DNA from: DASQFQ01 sp963805525
Lineage (GTDB): Bacteria; Actinomycetota; Thermoleophilia; Solirubrobacterales; Solirubrobacteraceae
Length of the DNA stretch: 64,000 nt
Assembly (NCBI GenBank): GCA_963805525.1
Contig: CAWDUT010000005.1
Location: 62,001-126,000, forward strand
Direction of reading: 5' to 3'
Shown here: positions 24,153 through 32,553 of the stretch, one piece after another
How the letters are laid out: every line of letters begins with the position of its first letter
Position numbering within the stretch: position 1 is the stretch's first letter
The notes under the pieces: model-generated
What the model was told of the DNA's origin: nothing
The model's database searches: none
The model's input: only the letters and a program-made list of their open reading frames with translations
Translations under genes and position numbers: made by a program

Positions 24153-24971
24153 ATGCCCATCGTCATCGCCCACCGCGGCGCCTCGGGCTACCGGCCCGAG
24201 CACACGCTGGCGGCGTACGAGCTGGGCGCGCGGCAGGGCGCGGACTACATCGAGCCGGACCTCGTGGCCACCCGCGACGGCGAGCTCGTCTGCCGTCACG
24301 AGAACGAGATCTCCGGCACCACCGACGTCGCCGACCACCCCGAGTTCGCGGATCGCCGGGCGGCCAAGGAGATCGACGGCAAGGCCTACGACGGCTGGTT
24401 CGTCGAGGACTTCACGCTCGCCGAGCTCAAGACGCTGCGCGCACGCGAGCGGATCCCCGACGTGCGGCCGGACAACACGGCGTTCGACGGGCAGTTCGAG
24501 ATCCCGGCGCTGGGCGAGGTCATCGAGCTCGCCCGCCGGCTCGGCGTCGGCATCTACCCGGAGACCAAGCATCCCGCCTACCACCGCTCGCTCGGGCTGG
24601 AGCTCGAGCCGCGGCTGACCGCGGCCCTCGAGGGCGCCGGCGTGCCGTGGTTCGTCCAGTCGTTCGACGCCGCGAGCCTGCGCGAGCTGCCGCGCCCGCG
24701 CGTGCAGCTGATCGGTCGCGGGCCGATCGACGTCGCGGTGGTCGCCGAGTACGCGGACGCGATCGGCCCGGCCAAGGCGCTGGTCGACGCCGACCTGGTC
24801 GAGGCGGCCCACGCCGCCGGGCTGGCGGTGCACCCCTACACGTTCCGGGCCGAGGCGCGCTTCCTCTCCGGCGGCGCTCGCGACCTCGCGAGCGAGCTCC
24901 GCCACTACTACGCGATGGGGGTCGACGGGGTGTTCGCGGACCAGCCTGACGTGGCGGTTGGGGCTCGTTAG
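24153..24971 (+). CDS. glycerophosphodiester phosphodiesterase
   Basis: 272-residue GDPD TIM barrel: IAHRGASGYRPEHT with the catalytic HR and E, then YIEPDLVATRDGELVCRHE, which completes the metal and acid/base residues (E-x-D, second histidine), with IYPETKHPAYH and VDGVFADQPD near the end. It hydrolyses glycerophosphodiesters to sn-glycerol-3-phosphate and alcohol. No signal peptide, so it is likely cytosolic. ATG 24153 was chosen because the family starts directly before the HRG motif. Confidence 0.92.
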   Translation: MPIVIAHRGASGYRPEHTLAAYELGARQGADYIEPDLVATRDGELVCRHENEISGTTDVADHPEFADRRAAKEIDGKAYDGWFVEDFTLAELKTLRARERIPDVRPDNTAFDGQFEIPALGEVIELARRLGVGIYPETKHPAYHRSLGLELEPRLTAALEGAGVPWFVQSFDAASLRELPRPRVQLIGRGPIDVAVVAEYADAIGPAKALVDADLVEAAHAAGLAVHPYTFRAEARFLSGGARDLASELRHYYAMGVDGVFADQPDVAVGAR

Positions 24972-24991
24972 GAGGTGTTGGGATTGGGCAC

Positions 24992-25014
24992 AGATGTGAC
25001 TGAAATGCACATCT
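24992..25014. promoter_or_regulatory. CRP/FNR-like inverted repeat upstream of the PAP2 fusion gene
   Basis: AGATGTG and CACATCT are perfect 7-bp arms with a 9-bp spacer; the inner TGTGA-N6-TGCACA resembles the CRP/FNR family site. It lies 24 bp before the ATG at 25039 and just after the GDPD stop, so it could control the downstream gene. Confidence 0.4.
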
Positions 25015-25038
25015 TCGGTTCACAATCACCGCAGCGCT

Positions 25039-26622
25039 ATGGCCACGAACGCAGTCACCGACCCTGGGAGCACGTCCGTCTGGAAGGACGAGCGCTACGA
25101 CCCCCTCGCGTGGCGCTGGCATGGCCCTGCCCTCGGGATCGCGATGGCGATGGCGCTGGCCACCGCGATCGTCGCGCTCTCTGACGGCCTCTCGGTCAAG
25201 GACACCGACAAGATGCTCAGCGCGCGCAGCGCCGGGCTGATCGGCGCCGTCTCCTTCTTCATCGTGCTCGACCTGCTGCCGCGGGCGATCATCCGCCGCG
25301 GCCGGATCGACCGGACGCTGGTGGCGATCGCGCGCGAGCGCTGGAACCGCCGGCGCTTCGCGGCCATCGGCCTCGGGCTCCTGTCCTTCTACGTCACCTA
25401 TCTGGCGTACCGGAACCTCAAGGGCTTCCTGCCGTTCATCACGGACCAGGACTACGACCCCAAGCTGATGTCGCTCGACCGGACGTTCTTCTTCGGGCAC
25501 GACCCCGGGCCGTTCCTGCACAGCCTGCTGGGGACGGGGATCTCCGCCCAGATCCTGTCGACGGTCTACCTCTTCTTCCTCGCGTTCGTGCCGATCTCGC
25601 TCGGCGCGGCTCTGATCGCCTCGGCCAACCCGATCCCGGGCCTCTGGTACGTCACCGCGCTCGGCATCAACTGGACGCTCGGCATCGCCTCGTACCTGAT
25701 CCTCCCCTCGCTCGGGCCGATCTTCGCGGCGCCGGACCTGTATTCGACGCTGCCGGACACCGGCACGTCCGCGCTCCAGCAGGCGCTGATCTACGAGCGC
25801 CACGAGGCGCTCGCGGGGGGTGGTGCGCAGAGCATCGCCGCGTTCGCGTCGCTGCACGTCTCCGTCGTGCTCACGGCCGCGCTGATCGCGACCCTGCTGA
25901 AGGTCAACCGCGTGCTGCGCTACGCGCTGTGGGTGTACCTCGGGCTGACGATGGTCGCCACGCTCTACTTCGGCTGGCACTACGTGGCCGACGACCTTGC
26001 CGGCGTCGCGATCGGCCTGATCGCGGTCCCGGTCGCGGGCGTCGCCACCGGCCACCTCAGGCCGGGCGTGCCGGAGCGCTGGCGCACGGTCATCCCGAAC
26101 GCGCTCACCGCGGCCCGGATCGCCGTCGTGCCGCTCGTGGTGTGGCTGCTGATCTGGGACGGCGGCATCTCCGTGATGGCGGCGCTGCTGTTCACGCTCG
26201 CCTCGGTGTCGGACGCCTATGACGGCTACCTCGCGCGCCGCTGGAACGTCACGAGCTCGTTCGGCGCGCTGCTCGACCCGTTCGCCGACAAGCTGCTCGT
26301 GCTCGGCTCGCTGGGCGCGCTCGCGGCCGTGGATCGCGTGCCGTGGTGGATCGTCGGCGTGGTCGCCGCCCGCGAGGTGTGGGTGACGCTGCTGCGCGCA
26401 CAGGCGCGCCGCGGCGGCGTGATCGTGGCCGCCGGCCCGCTGGGCAAGCTGAAGATGTGCGTACAGGTGGGCACGCTGCTCGTGCTGATGACGTTCGACG
26501 TCAGCGGCGCCTCGCTCGACCTCCTGCTGGGCGCGATGGCGGCCATCACCATCGGCTCGGGTGTCGAGGTCGCGCTCCGCGCGCACCGTGACACCGCGCC
26601 GCTCGCCGCCCCGGCGACCTAG
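25039..26622 (+). CDS. PAP2-type phosphatase fused to CDP-alcohol phosphatidyltransferase
   Basis: 527 residues, strongly hydrophobic. The N-terminal 340 residues form a PAP2/inositolphosphotransferase-like membrane domain with the histidine motif FASLHVSV and the second motif FGWHYVADDLAG. The C-terminal 180 residues are a complete CDP-alcohol phosphotransferase: IPNALTAARIAVVPLV, then SDAYDGYLARRWN and GALLDPFADK, matching DxxDGxxAR-x8-GxxxDxxxD. The two halves could make and then remodel or dephosphorylate a phospholipid head group, as in PgsA followed by a PGP phosphatase. No ribosome site is visible before ATG 25039. Fusion is inferred to be real because the frame is uninterrupted. Confidence 0.88.
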   Translation: MATNAVTDPGSTSVWKDERYDPLAWRWHGPALGIAMAMALATAIVALSDGLSVKDTDKMLSARSAGLIGAVSFFIVLDLLPRAIIRRGRIDRTLVAIARERWNRRRFAAIGLGLLSFYVTYLAYRNLKGFLPFITDQDYDPKLMSLDRTFFFGHDPGPFLHSLLGTGISAQILSTVYLFFLAFVPISLGAALIASANPIPGLWYVTALGINWTLGIASYLILPSLGPIFAAPDLYSTLPDTGTSALQQALIYERHEALAGGGAQSIAAFASLHVSVVLTAALIATLLKVNRVLRYALWVYLGLTMVATLYFGWHYVADDLAGVAIGLIAVPVAGVATGHLRPGVPERWRTVIPNALTAARIAVVPLVVWLLIWDGGISVMAALLFTLASVSDAYDGYLARRWNVTSSFGALLDPFADKLLVLGSLGALAAVDRVPWWIVGVVAAREVWVTLLRAQARRGGVIVAAGPLGKLKMCVQVGTLLVLMTFDVSGASLDLLLGAMAAITIGSGVEVALRAHRDTAPLAAPAT

Positions 26623-26729
26623 TCCCCGGCGCGTTGGACGATTCGGCCCAGGACTAGGCCGAAATGCGGAGAATCTCGCGCCACGCCGTATGATTTCCGG
26701 TTCTCCGTCCTCCCCAAGACTGGATCTGC

Positions 26730-27155
26730 TTGCCCAGGAACGGCACCGAGAGCCGAAGTAGCGGTCGACTGGCGAAGGTGTGGCCCGCGGTGGCCGCCTC
26801 TGTTGCCGAGGCGCGCGCGGCGGTGACCGCGTTCGCGCAATCGGCCGGCGCGACGGCCGATGCGCTGGCGGCGGTCTCGCTCGCGGTCTCCGAGGCGGTC
26901 ACGAACGCGGTGTTGCACGCCTACCTCGACCGCGACACGCCCGGCACCGTCGAGGTCCGCGCGCACAGCGAGGACGAGAAGGTCGTCGTCGTGGTAGCCG
27001 ACGAGGGGCGCGGGATGCTGCCGCGCACCGACAGCCCCGGCCTGGGCCTCGGGCTGCCGCTGATCGCGCAGATGACGCAGAGCCTCGAGGTCCACGACCG
27101 GCAGGGCGGCGGGACCGAGATCCGCATGTCGTTCGCGCTGGACGCGAGCGCCTGA
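26730..27155 (+). CDS. RsbW/SpoIIAB-like anti-sigma factor kinase (HATPase)
   Basis: 141 residues of a GHKL ATPase fold: SLAVSEAVTNAVLHAY (N box), VVADEGRGMLPR (G1 box), and GLGLGLPLIAQM (G2 box) followed by GGTEIRMSF. This domain alone, with no sensor or phospho-acceptor part, is typical of the anti-sigma serine kinases that hold alternative sigma factors. No sigma or anti-anti-sigma partner lies nearby. A TTG at 26730 starts the frame; a GTG at 26778 (VWPAVAASVAEAR) is an alternative. Confidence 0.85.
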   Translation: MPRNGTESRSSGRLAKVWPAVAASVAEARAAVTAFAQSAGATADALAAVSLAVSEAVTNAVLHAYLDRDTPGTVEVRAHSEDEKVVVVVADEGRGMLPRTDSPGLGLGLPLIAQMTQSLEVHDRQGGGTEIRMSFALDASA

Positions 27156-27395
27156 CTCGACCAATCGTCCAGGGGTCTTCCACTCGGCTCACGCTTTGCG
27201 CATACTCTTGCCAAGCGCCGCGGACGGTAGGGACACCGGAACAAGCGGTAAGCAGTCGCAGCCCTCGTGCTCTTCGCCAAGAACGGCACCGACACGACGA
27301 GCCGCGCACGTAATTTCGAAGCGGGCCGCCCGGGGGGACGGCCCGCTTCGTCGGTAAGCGGCCATCCGCGGACTCCGGTCCGCGGGTGGCCGCTT
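27156..27395 (+). ncRNA. candidate small RNA ending in two strong hairpins
   Basis: The 355-bp space between the HATPase and MFS genes has no convincing ORF. A CATACT box at 27200-27205 could be a -10 element. About 110 bp later come two very stable stems: 12 bp perfect (27317-27328 with 27339-27350) and 18 bp with one G-T pair (27356-27373 with 27378-27395, 4-base loop). An internal GTGC...GCAC hairpin around AAGAACGG is also possible. It may be an sRNA or simply tandem terminators of the HATPase gene. Confidence 0.35.
27317..27395 (+). terminator. tandem GC-rich hairpins
   Basis: Two adjacent inverted repeats (arms 27317-27328/27339-27350 and 27356-27373/27378-27395). The second ends in CTTGCCCTTT, a weak T-rich tail. 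They insulate the HATPase gene from the TetR-regulated MFS promoter that follows. Confidence 0.6.
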
Positions 27396-27414
27396 GCCCT
27401 TTCGTGCATTACGG

Positions 27415-27487
27415 AACGGTACCGTTGCGTTTCGCAATTGGTTGCTGTACCTTGGCCGGACTATGCGAAACGAAACCGTCTCGTTTC
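27415..27487. promoter_or_regulatory. probable TetR operators in front of the MFS-TetR operon
   Basis: AACGGTACCGTT (27415-27426) is a perfect 12-bp palindrome, and GAAACGA (27467-27473) pairs with TCGTTTC (27481-27487). Both lie upstream of ATG 27511, where the operon promoter must be. The CAGGAGA ribosome site follows. Confidence 0.5.
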
Positions 27488-27510
27488 TCTCTTCCCCCCA
27501 GGAGACCGTC

Positions 27511-29031
27511 ATGCCTCAACGCTGGTGGACCCTCGTCGTCCTCTCCGCGTCGCTGCTCGTCATCGGGCTCGACAACACCATCCTCAACGTCGCGCTCCCC
27601 ACGCTGGAGCACGACCTCGGCGCATCCAGCTCCCAGCTGCAGTGGATCGTCGACGCGTACATGCTCGTCTTCGCCGGCCTGCTGCTCACCGCGGGTGCTC
27701 TCGGCGACCGCTTCGGCCGCAAGCGGGCGCTCACGTTCGGGCTCGCCGTATTCGGCCTCGGCTCCGGTCTTTCTGCGCTGGCCACCTCGCCCGCGATGCT
27801 GATCGCCACACGCGCCCTGATGGGTGTCGGCGGCGCCTTCATCATGCCCTCGACGCTGTCGATCATCACGGCCGTCTTCCCCGCTGAAGAGCGCGCGAAG
27901 GCGATCGGCGTGTGGGCGGGCGTGTCCGGCCTCGGCATCGCCATCGGCCCTGTCGCGGGCGGCTGGCTGATCGAGCACGCGAGCTGGAACGCCGTCTTCC
28001 TCGTGAACCTGCCGTTCGTCGCAGCCGCCCTGCTCGCCGGCCACTGGCTCGTGCCCGAGTCCAAGGATCCGGCCGCCCCGCGGCTCGACATTCCCGGCTT
28101 CGCCATGTCGATCTCCGGCCTGACGACGCTCGTGTGGGCGATCATCGAGGCGCCGTCGAAGGGTTGGACGAACCCGACCATCCTCGCCGCCTTCGCCGTC
28201 GCCGCCGCCATCCTCGGCGCGTTCATGGCCTGGGAGCTGCGCACCAGCGAGCCGATGCTCGACATCCGCCTGTTCTCCAACCCGCGTTTCTCCGGCGCGA
28301 GCGCCGCGATCACCCTGACGTTCTTCGCCATGTTCGGGTCGATCTTCTTCCTCACCCAGTACCTGCAGGGCGTGCTCGGCTACACCGCACTGGAGGCCGG
28401 CGTGCGAGTCACCCCGATCGCGGTCGGCCTGATCCTCGGGGGTCCGATCTCGGCGAAGCTCGCCGCGAAGCTCGGGACCAAGGTCGTCGTCGCCGCCGGG
28501 CTCACGCTCGTCGCGGTCGGCCTCTCGATCGTGACCCAGTTCGCGGTCGACTCGACGTACGGCATCGTCGCCGCGCACCTGCTCGTGCTCGGGTTCGGCA
28601 TGGGCATGGCGATGGCGCCGGCCACCGAGTCCGTGATGGGCTCGCTGCCGGTCGAGAAGGCGAGCGTCGGCTCCGCGGTCAACGACACCACCCGCACGAC
28701 CGGTGGCGCGCTCGGCGTCGCCATCCTCGGATCGCTCCTCGCCAGCCAGTACCGTGGCGACATGGACGGGGCCGTCAGCGGGCTGCCGCACGACGCGGCC
28801 GCGACTGCGAGCGACACGCTCGGCGGCGGGCTCGCCGTCGCGCACCGGCTCGGCGACGGCGGACTGGCCGAAGCCGCGCAGTCGGCGTTCCTGAACGGGA
28901 TGCACGTCGCCGCGATCGCCGCCGCCGCGGTGGCGCTGGCCGGCGCGATCGTCGCGTACATGGTGATCCCGGCGCGCGAGCGCGAGGCCGAGCCCGCCGT
29001 CGCGCTGACGCCGGAGCCGATCCCCGCATGA
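27511..29031 (+). CDS. MFS multidrug exporter, DHA2 (14-TM) type
   Basis: 506 residues, about 14 membrane segments. LDNTILNVALPTL in TM1, GALGDRFGRKRALT (motif A), and IAIGPVAGGWLIEHASWNAVF (motif C) mark a DHA2-family proton antiporter of the EmrB/QacA sort. CAGGAGA lies 8 bp before ATG 27511; a longer in-frame start at 27394 would run through the operators and is rejected. It overlaps the TetR gene by ATGA, so pump and regulator form one operon. Confidence 0.92.
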   Translation: MPQRWWTLVVLSASLLVIGLDNTILNVALPTLEHDLGASSSQLQWIVDAYMLVFAGLLLTAGALGDRFGRKRALTFGLAVFGLGSGLSALATSPAMLIATRALMGVGGAFIMPSTLSIITAVFPAEERAKAIGVWAGVSGLGIAIGPVAGGWLIEHASWNAVFLVNLPFVAAALLAGHWLVPESKDPAAPRLDIPGFAMSISGLTTLVWAIIEAPSKGWTNPTILAAFAVAAAILGAFMAWELRTSEPMLDIRLFSNPRFSGASAAITLTFFAMFGSIFFLTQYLQGVLGYTALEAGVRVTPIAVGLILGGPISAKLAAKLGTKVVVAAGLTLVAVGLSIVTQFAVDSTYGIVAAHLLVLGFGMGMAMAPATESVMGSLPVEKASVGSAVNDTTRTTGGALGVAILGSLLASQYRGDMDGAVSGLPHDAAATASDTLGGGLAVAHRLGDGGLAEAAQSAFLNGMHVAAIAAAAVALAGAIVAYMVIPAREREAEPAVALTPEPIPA

Positions 29032-29645
29032 GCAAGACGACCGAGTCGCCCCGGCGCGCGCCGGGGCGACCTCGCTCGGAGGAGTCGCACCAGGCGATCA
29101 TCCGCGCCGCGCTCGAGCTGATGCTCGAGTCCGGCTACCGCGGGTTGACCATGGAGGCGGTGCGCGAGCGCGCAGGCGTCGGCAAGGCCACGATCTACCG
29201 GCGCTGGTCCTCCAAGCAGGAACTGGTGCGCGATGCGATCGCCTACATGCACGACGACATCGAGGCTCCGGACACCGGCAGCCTCCTTGGCGACTACGCG
29301 GGTCTCGCCGCCGGGGTGCGCGCCGCGGTGCAGCGGGAGGGCGCGGCGACGTTCGCCCCGCGCCTGCTCGGCGAGGCGGTGGGCGATCCCGAGCTGCACG
29401 CGATCTTCTTCGCCAACCTGATCAAGCCGCGGCGGGACCAGATGCGGCTGGTGCTCGAGCGCGCGGTGGCGCGCGGCGAGATCCGGGACGACCTCGACCT
29501 CGACCTGATGATCGACCTGTTCGCCGGCCCGGCGGTCTACCGGCTGCTGATCACCGGGGGCGACATGAGCAAGATGTTCGCGGTCGAGGACCAGCTCGAC
29601 GCGCTGCTCAACGGGCTGCGACCTGCCGCATCTCCGCGAACGTGA
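29028..29645 (+). CDS. TetR-family regulator of the adjacent MFS pump
   Basis: 205 residues. Basic N-terminal tail (RRAPGRPRSEESH), then the TetR helix-turn-helix AALELMLESGYRGLTMEAV and GVGKATIYRRWSSKQELV, followed by the all-helical ligand domain (FFANLIKPRRDQMRLVLERA, resembling the TetR_C_11/C_16 class). Its ATG overlaps the pump stop. It most likely represses the operon through the palindromes at 27415-27487. Its 3' end overlaps the convergent deacetylase gene by 38 bp. Confidence 0.92.
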   Translation: MSKTTESPRRAPGRPRSEESHQAIIRAALELMLESGYRGLTMEAVRERAGVGKATIYRRWSSKQELVRDAIAYMHDDIEAPDTGSLLGDYAGLAAGVRAAVQREGAATFAPRLLGEAVGDPELHAIFFANLIKPRRDQMRLVLERAVARGEIRDDLDLDLMIDLFAGPAVYRLLITGGDMSKMFAVEDQLDALLNGLRPAASPRT

Positions 29646-30417
29646 CGTCGCCCAGGCCGCGGGCGTGCTCGACGAAGCGCTCGAGCATCGCGACGCGGTG
29701 CCCGCGCCCGATCACCTGCGGGTGCATCGCCACCACGAGCACGCCGCCGTCGACGTGCTCGTGCATGTAGTCGAGCTCGCCCTGCCAGATCTCGAGCACC
29801 TTGCTGGGGGCCGAGAGGCCGACGCGAGAGGGGTCGAAGTTGAACTGGAAGTGCGGCCAGTCGTCGAGCTCGAAGCACATCGGGATCTCGATCAGATCCG
29901 CCTCGCGGCCCTGTTGGAGCGGGGCCTGCTGGGAGACACGGTCGCCGATCCGGGGGCGGTATGGCCGGTAGTCGTCGGCCATCAGGCTCGAGTCGTAGAC
30001 GAAGCCGTGCTCCTCGAGGATCTTGAGGGTGGAGGCGGAGAGGTCGGCGCTCGGCGAGCGGTAGCCGACAGGGGTGACGCCGAGCTTGTGGAAGACCCCC
30101 AGCGCGCGTTCGAAGTCGGCGCGCTCGTCGTCCGCCGCCTGGCCGCTGGGGTCGACGTGGGCGTAGGAGTGGTGCGCGACCTCGTGCCCCGCCTCGAGGA
30201 TCTGCTGCGACGGCTCGGGGAACGACTCGAGCGTGTGGCCTGGCACGAAGAACGTCGCCGGGAGGCGCTCGCGCTCGAGCATCTGCAACAGTCGCGGGAC
30301 GCCGACGCGCGCGCCGTACTCGCCGCGCTGCAGCATGGCGGGGGTCACGTGCTCGTAGCCGAACCAGACGGACATCGCGTCGAAGTCGAAGGTCAGACAG
30401 ACCGTGGAGCGGGGCAT
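29608..30417 (-). CDS. polysaccharide deacetylase family protein
   Basis: 269-residue NodB-like barrel. VCLTFDFDAMS supplies the catalytic aspartates, HEVAHHSYAHVDPS is the second metal-binding motif (HxxxH type), and GYRSPSADLS is motif 3. The WPHFQFNF and VLVVAMHPQVIGRGHR blocks fit the PuuE/allantoinase-like subgroup that uses a single-domain barrel. Substrate not certain; amide hydrolysis of a small molecule is as likely as chitin deacetylation. The ATG overlaps that of the divergent amidohydrolase (CATG). Confidence 0.88.
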   Translation of the reverse strand: MPRSTVCLTFDFDAMSVWFGYEHVTPAMLQRGEYGARVGVPRLLQMLERERLPATFFVPGHTLESFPEPSQQILEAGHEVAHHSYAHVDPSGQAADDERADFERALGVFHKLGVTPVGYRSPSADLSASTLKILEEHGFVYDSSLMADDYRPYRPRIGDRVSQQAPLQQGREADLIEIPMCFELDDWPHFQFNFDPSRVGLSAPSKVLEIWQGELDYMHEHVDGGVLVVAMHPQVIGRGHRVAMLERFVEHARGLGDVTFAEMRQVAAR

Positions 30418-31786
30418 GGCCGCTGACCGTACCGTCGTGCTGGTCCCCGCGCGCGGCGACCGCGTTGCCGTGACGGGCGCGGTGATCGGGGCGCCGGATA
30501 CGCCGGGCGAGATCGTCGAGCTCGGCGACGCGACCGTGATCCCGGGGCTCGTTGACGCGCACGTGCACTTCCCGAGCTGGGCGCTGGGGTTGCAGGAGCT
30601 GCGCCTGTTCGGCACGCAGTCGGTGAGCGAGGCGCTCGAGCGGATCGAGGCGTGCGAGAAGCCGGCCGAGCGAAGCGGTGACGAGGCCTCTGGCCGAGGC
30701 AGGTGCTGGCTCCGCGGCCGCGGCTGGCGCGAGGAGGACTGGCCGGAGGGCGAGCGGCCGACGCTCGCGGCGCTCGACGAGGTGACGGGAGAGGTCCCGA
30801 CCGCCCTCCGCGCCCACGACGGCCACACCCTGTGGGTCAACAGTGCCGCGCTCCAACAGGGAGGTCTTCCCGCCCACGAAGACGGCGTGCTGAGGGAGCA
30901 GGAGGCGTGGGACTTCTTCGACACGTTCGCGGCCGCCTCGCCACAGGAGACGCTCGACGCGGTGCGGGCCGGGATCCCTGTCGCGCACGCCGCGGGGGTG
31001 ACCGGGGTGCACGACAAGGACGGGGCGCGCGGGGCTCCCGAGGCGTTCGCGGCGCTGCGGGACGCCGGGGAGCTGACGCTGCGGGTGTGGCAGTCGGTGC
31101 CGGACGCCGACCCCGAGCGGGGCAGCTACGTGAAGGTGTTCATGGACGGGACGCTCGGCTCGCGGACCGCGCTGCTGCTCGGCGGCGGCGGGATGCGGCT
31201 GATGGGGCCGGAGGGGCTGGCCGAGGTGGTGCGCGTCGCCGCCGAAGCCGGGATGCCGGTCGCCGTGCACGCGATCGGGGACCTCGCCAACCGCGAGGCC
31301 CTGGACGGGTTCGAGGCGACCGAGGCGGTGTGGCGGCCGCTCGGGCTCCGCCACCGGATCGAGCACGCGCAGTGCATCCACGCCGACGACATCGCGCGCT
31401 ACGCGCGGCTCGGCATCACCGCGTCGGTCCAGTACAGCCACGCCACCAGCGACCGCGAGCTGGCCGCGCGGCTGTGGGCCGACCGGCTCGACCGCGCCTA
31501 CCCCTACCGGCAGCTGCTCGACGCCGGCGTCCACCTCGCCGGCGGCTCCGACGCGCCGGTGGAGGAGCTCGACCCGCTCGCCGGCATCGCCGCCGCGCAG
31601 GAGTGCGGCGTGACCCGCGAGGAGGCGCTCGCGTCGTTCACCGCCGCGCCCGCCTGGCTCGAGGGCGCGGAGGAGCGCCGCGGCCGGCTCTCACCGGGGC
31701 AGGACGCCGACCTGGTGGTCCTCGACGGCGACCGCGTCCGCGCGACGATGGTCGCCGGCGAGTGGGTCCACGGTCAGCCGAACTAG
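30416..31786 (+). CDS. amidohydrolase family protein (YtcJ-like)
   Basis: 456-residue metal-dependent hydrolase: ATVIPGLVDAHVHFPSW (HxH metal site), ALRAHDGHTLWVNSAAL (typical of amidohydrolase_3/YtcJ), VHAIGDLANREALDGF, RHRIEHAQCIHADDI, GGSDAPVEELDPL (metal aspartate) and LSPGQDADLVVLDGD at the end. Substrate unknown. Divergent from the deacetylase with overlapping start codons at 30415-30418; the pair could act on the same amide compounds. It ends in a shared CTAG with the convergent gene. Confidence 0.9.
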   Translation: MAADRTVVLVPARGDRVAVTGAVIGAPDTPGEIVELGDATVIPGLVDAHVHFPSWALGLQELRLFGTQSVSEALERIEACEKPAERSGDEASGRGRCWLRGRGWREEDWPEGERPTLAALDEVTGEVPTALRAHDGHTLWVNSAALQQGGLPAHEDGVLREQEAWDFFDTFAAASPQETLDAVRAGIPVAHAAGVTGVHDKDGARGAPEAFAALRDAGELTLRVWQSVPDADPERGSYVKVFMDGTLGSRTALLLGGGGMRLMGPEGLAEVVRVAAEAGMPVAVHAIGDLANREALDGFEATEAVWRPLGLRHRIEHAQCIHADDIARYARLGITASVQYSHATSDRELAARLWADRLDRAYPYRQLLDAGVHLAGGSDAPVEELDPLAGIAAAQECGVTREEALASFTAAPAWLEGAEERRGRLSPGQDADLVVLDGDRVRATMVAGEWVHGQPN

Positions 31787-32553
31787 CTGCCCGGCTCGAA
31801 GGCTGCCGCCATCCCCTCCGCGCTCGCGCCCACCCGCTCGCGCAGCGCGCGCACGTCGGCGGCGAGCTCCGTCTGCACGCCCGACTCCGACGACGCGGAG
31901 ACCGACACGAGCTGCGAGCGCACCGTGTCCAGCTCGACCAGGATCCGCTCCATCTCGCTGAAGAACTTGTCGAGCTGCTTCTCCATCCGCCGCAGCGTGG
32001 TGAGCTGCGTGGTGAGCGCCTCCTCGAGCTCCGGCTCGCCTCCGCGCCGGCGCACCTCCGCGAGCCGCGCCTCGACCCCGTCGGGCGGCGTGTCGGCCAG
32101 CGCCTCGTACAACAGCTCCGCCCGGCCCGCGGTCGAGTCCATCGCCGCCACGAAGCGATCGATCTCCTCCGAGACCTCCTCGTAGGGCAGGTCGGCGCGC
32201 TCGATCGCGTCGCCGATCCGCCGCTCGCGCATCCGCGCCTCCCCCAGCAGCCGCGCGATCGGCGGCGCGAAGTCCTCCGGCTTGACCTTCGCCCGCCCTG
32301 CCTCGACCTGCTTGCGATGCGACGCCTTCTCGCGCGCGAGCACCTTGTTCGCGGCGTCCTCGTCGAAGTACGTCCGCGCCGCGCCGGCGAGGTACAGCAC
32401 CGCCCCGATCGGCAGCGCGTAGGCGAAGATCCCCAGCAGGATCCCGACGATCAGCACGACCGCGAGCAGCACGACGTTGAACGGGTCGAGCAGCGCGTTC
32501 GCGATCAGCGCCCGGTTGTAGCGCGCGCGGTCGTAGGGGGCTGGTGCGGGCAC
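31783..32553 (-). CDS. membrane protein with long coiled-coil domain, operon partner of the VWA protein
   Basis: 256 residues from a GTG that overlaps the VWA gene stop (TAGTG). After about 25 residues come two hydrophobic segments (VVLLAVVLIVGILLGIFAYA, IGAVLYLAGAA), then a long helical, charged cytoplasmic region (EKASHRKQVEAGRAKVKPED onward) with heptad-like patterns to the end. I do not recognise the family. The position after a solute-binding/VWA protein recalls actinobacterial clusters where such proteins accompany stress or tellurite-resistance-like genes, but that link is inference. Confidence 0.65.
   Translation of the reverse strand: MPAPAPYDRARYNRALIANALLDPFNVVLLAVVLIVGILLGIFAYALPIGAVLYLAGAARTYFDEDAANKVLAREKASHRKQVEAGRAKVKPEDFAPPIARLLGEARMRERRIGDAIERADLPYEEVSEEIDRFVAAMDSTAGRAELLYEALADTPPDGVEARLAEVRRRGGEPELEEALTTQLTTLRRMEKQLDKFFSEMERILVELDTVRSQLVSVSASSESGVQTELAADVRALRERVGASAEGMAAAFEPGS

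Noticed and set aside
27267..27510. Short frame starting LFAKNGTDTTSRARN
   Set aside because: It runs through both strong hairpins and the operators without a stop; no family resemblance.
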